DNA of 64,000 bases from the NCBI RefSeq assembly GCF_030547425.1, contig NZ_JAUORH010000001.1, positions 124,001-188,000 on the forward strand. Reading direction: 5' to 3'. This stretch comes from Tenacibaculum sp. 1_MG-2023. Its GTDB lineage: Bacteria; Bacteroidota; Bacteroidia; Flavobacteriales; Flavobacteriaceae. Position 1 is the first letter of the stretch; every line of letters starts with the position of its first letter. The notes under the pieces are model-generated. The model made no database searches. It was given only the letters and a program-made list of their open reading frames with translations, and had not been told where the DNA came from. A program made the translations under genes and the position numbers. Shown piece by piece: positions 60,878 to 64,000 of this stretch.

Positions 60878-60905
60878 GTCACTTCGAGTGAAACGAGAAG
60901 TCTCA
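60878..60905. repeat. GTCACTTCGAGTG-type intergenic repeat
   Basis: GTCACTTCGAGTGAAACGAG then AAGTCTC; inner ACTTCG/CGAGAAGT is partly self-complementary. Same family as 12062-12168. Confidence 0.55.
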
Positions 60906-60953
60906 CATTCTTAAACCTCTTCTAGTGTTGGTAAATTCTTATATTTACATTAT

Positions 60954-61277
60954 ATGACAGATAAGAACTTCTTCGAAAAAGTGTACGAAGTAGCTCGTTT
61001 AATACCACACGGAAGAGTTACAAGCTACGGGGCTATAGCTACCTATTTAGGGGCAGCACGTTCAGCAAGAATGGTTGGTTGGGCAATGAATAATTCTTCA
61101 ACAAAAGAAGTGCCAGCACATCGAGTAGTAAACAGAAAAGGGTTGTTAACAGGAAAACACCATTTTGATGGGACAAACCTTATGCAACAATTGTTAGAAA
61201 ACGAAGGAATAGACGTCATTGATAATCAAATTCAAAATTTTGAAAAAGTATTTTGGAATCCAAGTGAAGAATTGTGA
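60954..61277 (+). CDS. Alkyltransferase-like (ATL) DNA-damage protein
   Basis: 107 aa, the MGMT DNA-binding fold without the acceptor Cys: the PCHRV site reads PAHRV (A55). The Arg finger and helix SARMVGWAMNN and VTSYGAIATYLG are kept. ATL proteins bind O6-alkylguanine without repairing it and hand it to nucleotide excision repair; uvrC is in this window. A near -7 element TATATTTA is at 60940-60947. Overlaps the DUF4269 gene by 4 bp. Confidence 0.9.
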   Translation: MTDKNFFEKVYEVARLIPHGRVTSYGAIATYLGAARSARMVGWAMNNSSTKEVPAHRVVNRKGLLTGKHHFDGTNLMQQLLENEGIDVIDNQIQNFEKVFWNPSEEL

Positions 61278-61819
61278 TAAACTTCAAGAATATATCGTAT
61301 TTAAAAGCTGGAACAGCTCGACAAAAAGAAGCCTATAAAGTATTATTAGAGTTAAATCTTTTTGAACTATTAAAAAACTTTAACCCTATTTTGGTAGGTA
61401 CAATACCTATCAATATTGATGTAGAGTTAAGCGATTTAGATATTATTTGTCAAAGTGAAAATCATGAAGATATTGTAAAAGTTGTGAGAGAGAAATATGG
61501 AAAACTTCTAGGGTTTGAGATAAAAACAATTCCATCATATAAAAAATTAAAAACAACAATTATTACACTTGAGTATAAAACCTTTCCAATAGAGATTTTT
61601 ATACAAAATAAACTTCCAGAAGAGCAAGACTCATATTTACACATGCTTATTGAATATCAGGTTTTATTAAAAGAAAAAGAAGTGTTTAGATTAAAAATTA
61701 TAGACTTAAAAGAACAAGGGCTTAAAACAGAACCCGCTTTTTCCAAACTCTTAAATTTAGGAGGAAACCCTTATGAGGAGTTATTAAGCTACGGACTTCA
61801 AAAAGGTTATATTTCCTAG
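61274..61819 (+). CDS. DUF4269 family protein (nucleotidyltransferase-like)
   Basis: 181 aa. The N-terminal KAGTARQKEAYKVLLELN and GTIPINIDVELSDLDIICQ recall a nucleotidyltransferase fold with an acidic DLDI pair. GTG start inside the ATL stop (GTGA), so the two are coupled. No known activity; the coupling to a DNA-damage sensor is worth noting. Confidence 0.8.
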   Translation: MINFKNISYLKAGTARQKEAYKVLLELNLFELLKNFNPILVGTIPINIDVELSDLDIICQSENHEDIVKVVREKYGKLLGFEIKTIPSYKKLKTTIITLEYKTFPIEIFIQNKLPEEQDSYLHMLIEYQVLLKEKEVFRLKIIDLKEQGLKTEPAFSKLLNLGGNPYEELLSYGLQKGYIS

Positions 61820-61855
61820 CTTTTAAAGAACTCATAGAAAACATCAAATTACAAT

Positions 61856-61900
61856 TGTCACTATAAGTGATTTTCTGTAAGGAAACGGTATCCAAAACTC
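61856..61900. repeat. Degraded GTCACTTCGAGTG-type repeat
   Basis: TGTCACTATAAGTGATTTTC...GGAAACGGTATCC keeps the order of the family's parts with several changes. The rest of the 227-bp gap before mrp holds only the promoter. Confidence 0.35.
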
Positions 61901-61971
61901 ATCGATAAGACCAACTTATTAACCCATAAATATTACCAATCTAAAGACTTTATTTTCTGAGGGCTAAAACG

Positions 61972-61979
61972 TATCTTTG
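61972..61979 (+). promoter_or_regulatory. -7 element TATCTTTG for mrp-nfu
   Basis: Perfect TAnnTTTG followed by CAG; leader about 63 nt with a weak AGCAA/TTGCT hairpin. Confidence 0.65.
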
Positions 61980-62046
61980 CAGTTAAGATTAAATAAAAAT
62001 AAGCAACGAGCTTATCGCTTGCTGTTTAAAGCATATAGCATAAAAC

Positions 62047-63177
62047 ATGAGTTTTAAAAAACAAGATATATACAAAGCATTAGAAACGATAACTGCACCA
62101 GGTGAAGGTAAAAGCTTGGTTGAAAACGAGAACATAACCAACGTAGTTGCGTTTGGAGATGAAGTAGTCGTTGATGTTACTATTGCTAACCCATCGTTAC
62201 AGGCTAAGAAGAAGGTAGAAGTTGAGATAATGAAAGCAATTCATCAACATGTTGATCAAAAGATTGATGTAAAAGTGAATGTGAAGGTGGAAGTTCAACA
62301 AAAAGAAAACCCGAACCAAATTAGAGGAAAAGAAATTCCTAATATTCAGAATATTATTGCTATTGCCTCAGGTAAAGGAGGAGTAGGAAAATCTACCATT
62401 ACCTCAAATATGGCAGTTTCATTAGCTAAAATGGGCTTTAAAGTAGGGGTATTAGATGCTGATGTGTATGGGCCATCACAACACTTAATGTTTGATGTAG
62501 AAAAAGAAAAACCATTAGCTGTAAATGTAAATGGACGTTCAAAAATGAAGCCGATTGAAAGTTACGGGGTAAAGTTATTATCATTAGGCTTCTTTACAGA
62601 CCCAAGTCAGGCAGTAATTTGGCGTGGACCAATGGCATCAAAAGCATTAAATCAATTAATCTTTGATGCAGATTGGGGAGAGTTAGACTTCTTACTAATC
62701 GACTTACCTCCAGGAACAGGAGACGTGCATTTATCAATAGTACAAGCAGTACCAATTAACGGAGCAGTTGTAGTAAGTACACCGCAAAACATTGCTTTAG
62801 CAGATGCTAAAAAAGGAGTAGCAATGTTTAAACAAGAAAGTATTAACGTACCAGTATTAGGTATCGTTGAAAATATGGCGTATTTTACACCGGCAGAACT
62901 TCCTAACAATAAATATTATATTTTTGGACAAGGAGGTGCTAAAAATTTAGCAGAAGATATTGAAACAAGTTTCTTAGGAGAAATACCATTAGTACAAAGC
63001 ATACGTGAAGCAGGAGATGCTGGGCATCCAGTAGCTTTACAAGAAAATACACCATTGGCAGAAGCTTTTACAGAGGTAACCAAAGAAATGGTTTCGCAAC
63101 TATTAAAAAGAAATGCAAACTTACCACCAACAGAAGTAGTACGAATTACTACCATGAGTGGTTGTAGCTCAAAATAA
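62047..63177 (+). CDS. Mrp/NBP35-family iron-sulfur carrier ATPase
   Basis: 376 aa. An N-terminal MIP18/DUF59 domain (about 1-90) is followed by a deviant Walker A IASGKGGVGKSTITSNMA, LDADVYGPSQHLM and LLIDLPPGTGDVHL. The CxxC that binds the bridging cluster in many Mrp proteins is absent (ENMAYFTPAELPNNKYYIF), as I recall for Bacteroidota homologues; only a C-terminal MSGCSSK Cys remains. 6 bp before nfu, so an Fe-S assembly role fits. Confidence 0.92.
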   Translation: MSFKKQDIYKALETITAPGEGKSLVENENITNVVAFGDEVVVDVTIANPSLQAKKKVEVEIMKAIHQHVDQKIDVKVNVKVEVQQKENPNQIRGKEIPNIQNIIAIASGKGGVGKSTITSNMAVSLAKMGFKVGVLDADVYGPSQHLMFDVEKEKPLAVNVNGRSKMKPIESYGVKLLSLGFFTDPSQAVIWRGPMASKALNQLIFDADWGELDFLLIDLPPGTGDVHLSIVQAVPINGAVVVSTPQNIALADAKKGVAMFKQESINVPVLGIVENMAYFTPAELPNNKYYIFGQGGAKNLAEDIETSFLGEIPLVQSIREAGDAGHPVALQENTPLAEAFTEVTKEMVSQLLKRNANLPPTEVVRITTMSGCSSK

Positions 63178-63183
63178 GCAGTT

Positions 63184-63420
63184 ATGGCAATAGAAGACAT
63201 AAGAAATAACGTAGAAAAAGCGTTGGAAGAAATCCGACCTTTTTTAGTAAGTGATGGAGGTAATATTAAATTATTATCTATAGAAGACAGTACGGTAAAA
63301 GTACAATTAGAAGGAGCTTGCAGCGGTTGTTCAGTCAATCAAATGACGTTGAAAAACGGAGTAGAAGCAACTATAAAAAAATACGCGCCAGAAATTACAG
63401 AAGTAATTAATGTAGCATAA
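63184..63420 (+). CDS. NifU-like Fe-S scaffold/carrier (Nfu domain)
   Basis: 78 aa; a lone Nfu domain with IRPFLVSDGGNIKLLSIED and the cluster-binding GACSGCSVNQMTLK (CxxC). It delivers 4Fe-4S clusters to target enzymes. Co-transcribed with mrp and followed by a terminator; a reductase gene follows further on. Confidence 0.95.
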   Translation: MAIEDIRNNVEKALEEIRPFLVSDGGNIKLLSIEDSTVKVQLEGACSGCSVNQMTLKNGVEATIKKYAPEITEVINVA

Positions 63421-63440
63421 GCTGACAAAAATCAGCTTTT
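63420..63440 (+). terminator. mrp-nfu terminator
   Basis: AGCTGA / TCAGCT stem with 6-base loop and T4; starts on the last base of the nfu stop codon. Confidence 0.7.
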
Positions 63441-63462
63441 AAGAAAAGTTCATGCTTTAATT

Positions 63463-63545
63463 TTGGGCGTTCGAGCGTGCTTTTGTTTCTCGCTTCCCGA
63501 TAAAAATACCGGGAGAGCTCAGACAAGCCACTCAATCACTAACGC
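63463..63545. repeat. GGGCGT...CACT.CAATC.CTAACGC intergenic repeat
   Basis: Conserved ends TGGGCGTTCGAGCGTGCTTT and GCCACTCAATCACTAACGC enclose a variable middle with CTTCCCG / CGGGAG stem (63494-63514). I recall such elements widely between genes in Bacteroidota; a shorter copy is at 60831. Confidence 0.6.
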
Positions 63546-63551
63546 ATAAAT

Positions 63552-63580
63552 ATTCCTGCCTTACTTCAAAAGGCAGGAAT
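63552..63580. other. Perfect hairpin without T tract
   Basis: ATTCCTGCCTT / AAGGCAGGAAT, an 11-bp perfect stem with a 7-base loop, not followed by T on either strand. It lies 31 bp before the reductase ATG, so it may be an RNA or protein-binding element or part of the repeat. Confidence 0.5.
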
Positions 63581-63611
63581 CTCAGTATAAATAAGAGAAT
63601 TTTGTTACAAA

Positions 63612-64000
63612 ATGATACAAACAGACATATTAATTATTGGAGCAGGACCGACAGGGTTATTTACGGTTTTTGAAGCAGGGTTGTTAAAATTACGTTGTCA
63701 TTTAATTGATGCCTTACCGCAACCAGGTGGGCAATGCTCAGAAATCTATCCTAAAAAACCTATTTACGATATCCCAGCTTATCCAGAGATTTTAGCAGGC
63801 GATTTGACTGATAAGTTACTAGAACAAATTAAGCAATTTGAACCAGGGTTTACCTTAGGAGAACGTGCTGATACTATTGAAAAACAAGACGACGGAACGT
63901 TTATTGTAACGACTAATAAAGGAACAAAACACCAAGCACCTGTAGTAGCTATTGCAGGAGGATTAGGAAGTTTTGAACCACGTAAACCACCGATTCCAAA
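63612..64000 (+). CDS. Ferredoxin-NADP reductase-like flavoprotein (partial)
   Basis: The first 129 codons of an FAD/NAD(P) oxidoreductase cut by the window edge. The N-terminal FAD motif is ILIIGAGPTGLFTVFEAG, followed by ALPQPGGQCSEIYPKKPIYD, the pattern of the thioredoxin-reductase-like (YumC type) ferredoxin/flavodoxin-NADP reductases, and VVAIAGGLGSFEPR. No CxxC redox pair is present, ruling out thioredoxin reductase so far. A near -7 element GAATTTTG lies 7 nt before the ATG. Confidence 0.88.
   Translation, partial: MIQTDILIIGAGPTGLFTVFEAGLLKLRCHLIDALPQPGGQCSEIYPKKPIYDIPAYPEILAGDLTDKLLEQIKQFEPGFTLGERADTIEKQDDGTFIVTTNKGTKHQAPVVAIAGGLGSFEPRKPPIP

Noticed and set aside
61989..62040. Possible riboswitch in the mrp leader
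   Set aside because: Only a weak AGCAA/TTGCT pairing is visible; no known aptamer pattern was recognised.
62916..63338. A 140-codon minus-strand frame across mrp and nfu
   Set aside because: Both opposite genes have clear family motifs; the antisense frame has none.
1..64000. CRISPR arrays, prophage, insertion sequences or defence islands
   Set aside because: No regularly spaced repeats, integrase, transposase, capsid or restriction genes are seen on either strand.

Overview
The window is a piece of chromosome from an AT-rich marine Flavobacteriaceae bacterium (Bacteroidota), most like Tenacibaculum or Polaribacter. The signs are gldD/gldE gliding genes, a SusC/SusD importer locus, a Bacteroidota-type Mrp, the flavobacterial DUF6427/DUF6341 pair, and many copies of the Bacteroidota -7 promoter element TAnnTTTG. 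The genus is inferred from overall resemblance only. Apart from the SusC/D locus and scattered intergenic repeats it looks like core genome. I saw no phage, IS element, integrase, toxin-antitoxin pair or CRISPR array.

Layout. 0-10 kb: tRNA/rRNA 2'-O-methyltransferase, mutS (TTG start), folE with a MerC-like protein opposite a Fur-family regulator, a MATE exporter, a crotonase, two tiny membrane proteins, queD, then pth, rplY and prs. 10-16.5 kb: tRNA-Leu(CAA) and a partial molybdenum cofactor cluster (mobA-like, moaC, moeA, moaA), then uvrC overlapping a patatin/outer-membrane barrel protein. 18.7-28 kb: RNase G, a 29-residue bS22-like ribosomal protein, an HU protein, and a four-gene SusC-SusD-metallohydrolase-DUF4302 operon. 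28-34.7 kb: mutY-ssb-gldE-gldD, heme A synthase, an HMA lipoprotein with a metallothionein-like tail, and a DMT transporter. 34.8-44 kb: an inactive/active M16 peptidase pair, a lipoprotein gene whose start is broken in a homopolymer, rplU-rpmA, a LytTR two-component pair, dinB and an ACT protein.

44-53 kb: a tightly coupled trhO-trhP-ferredoxin operon (the two known enzymes for tRNA U34 hydroxylation side by side), asd, an HD hydrolase, a free-standing small RNA candidate, and a holB-lipoprotein-histidine kinase-crotonase operon. 53-64 kb: feoA-feoB-Cys-rich protein, a small barrel, brnQ, an alpha/beta hydrolase, upp, DUF6427/DUF6341, trmB, an alkyltransferase-like protein, a DUF4269 protein, mrp-nfu, and the start of a ferredoxin-NADP reductase.

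Three observations go beyond ordinary annotation. First, a set of genes (holB, the HD hydrolase and pth most clearly) have TAnnTTTG exactly 4 nt before the start codon, which predicts leaderless mRNAs. Second, there is an sRNA candidate at about 48.9 kb with an ideal promoter and terminator; its C-rich motif recurs about 9 kb away upstream of the LytTR regulator. Third, the U34-hydroxylation operon carries its own ferredoxin.
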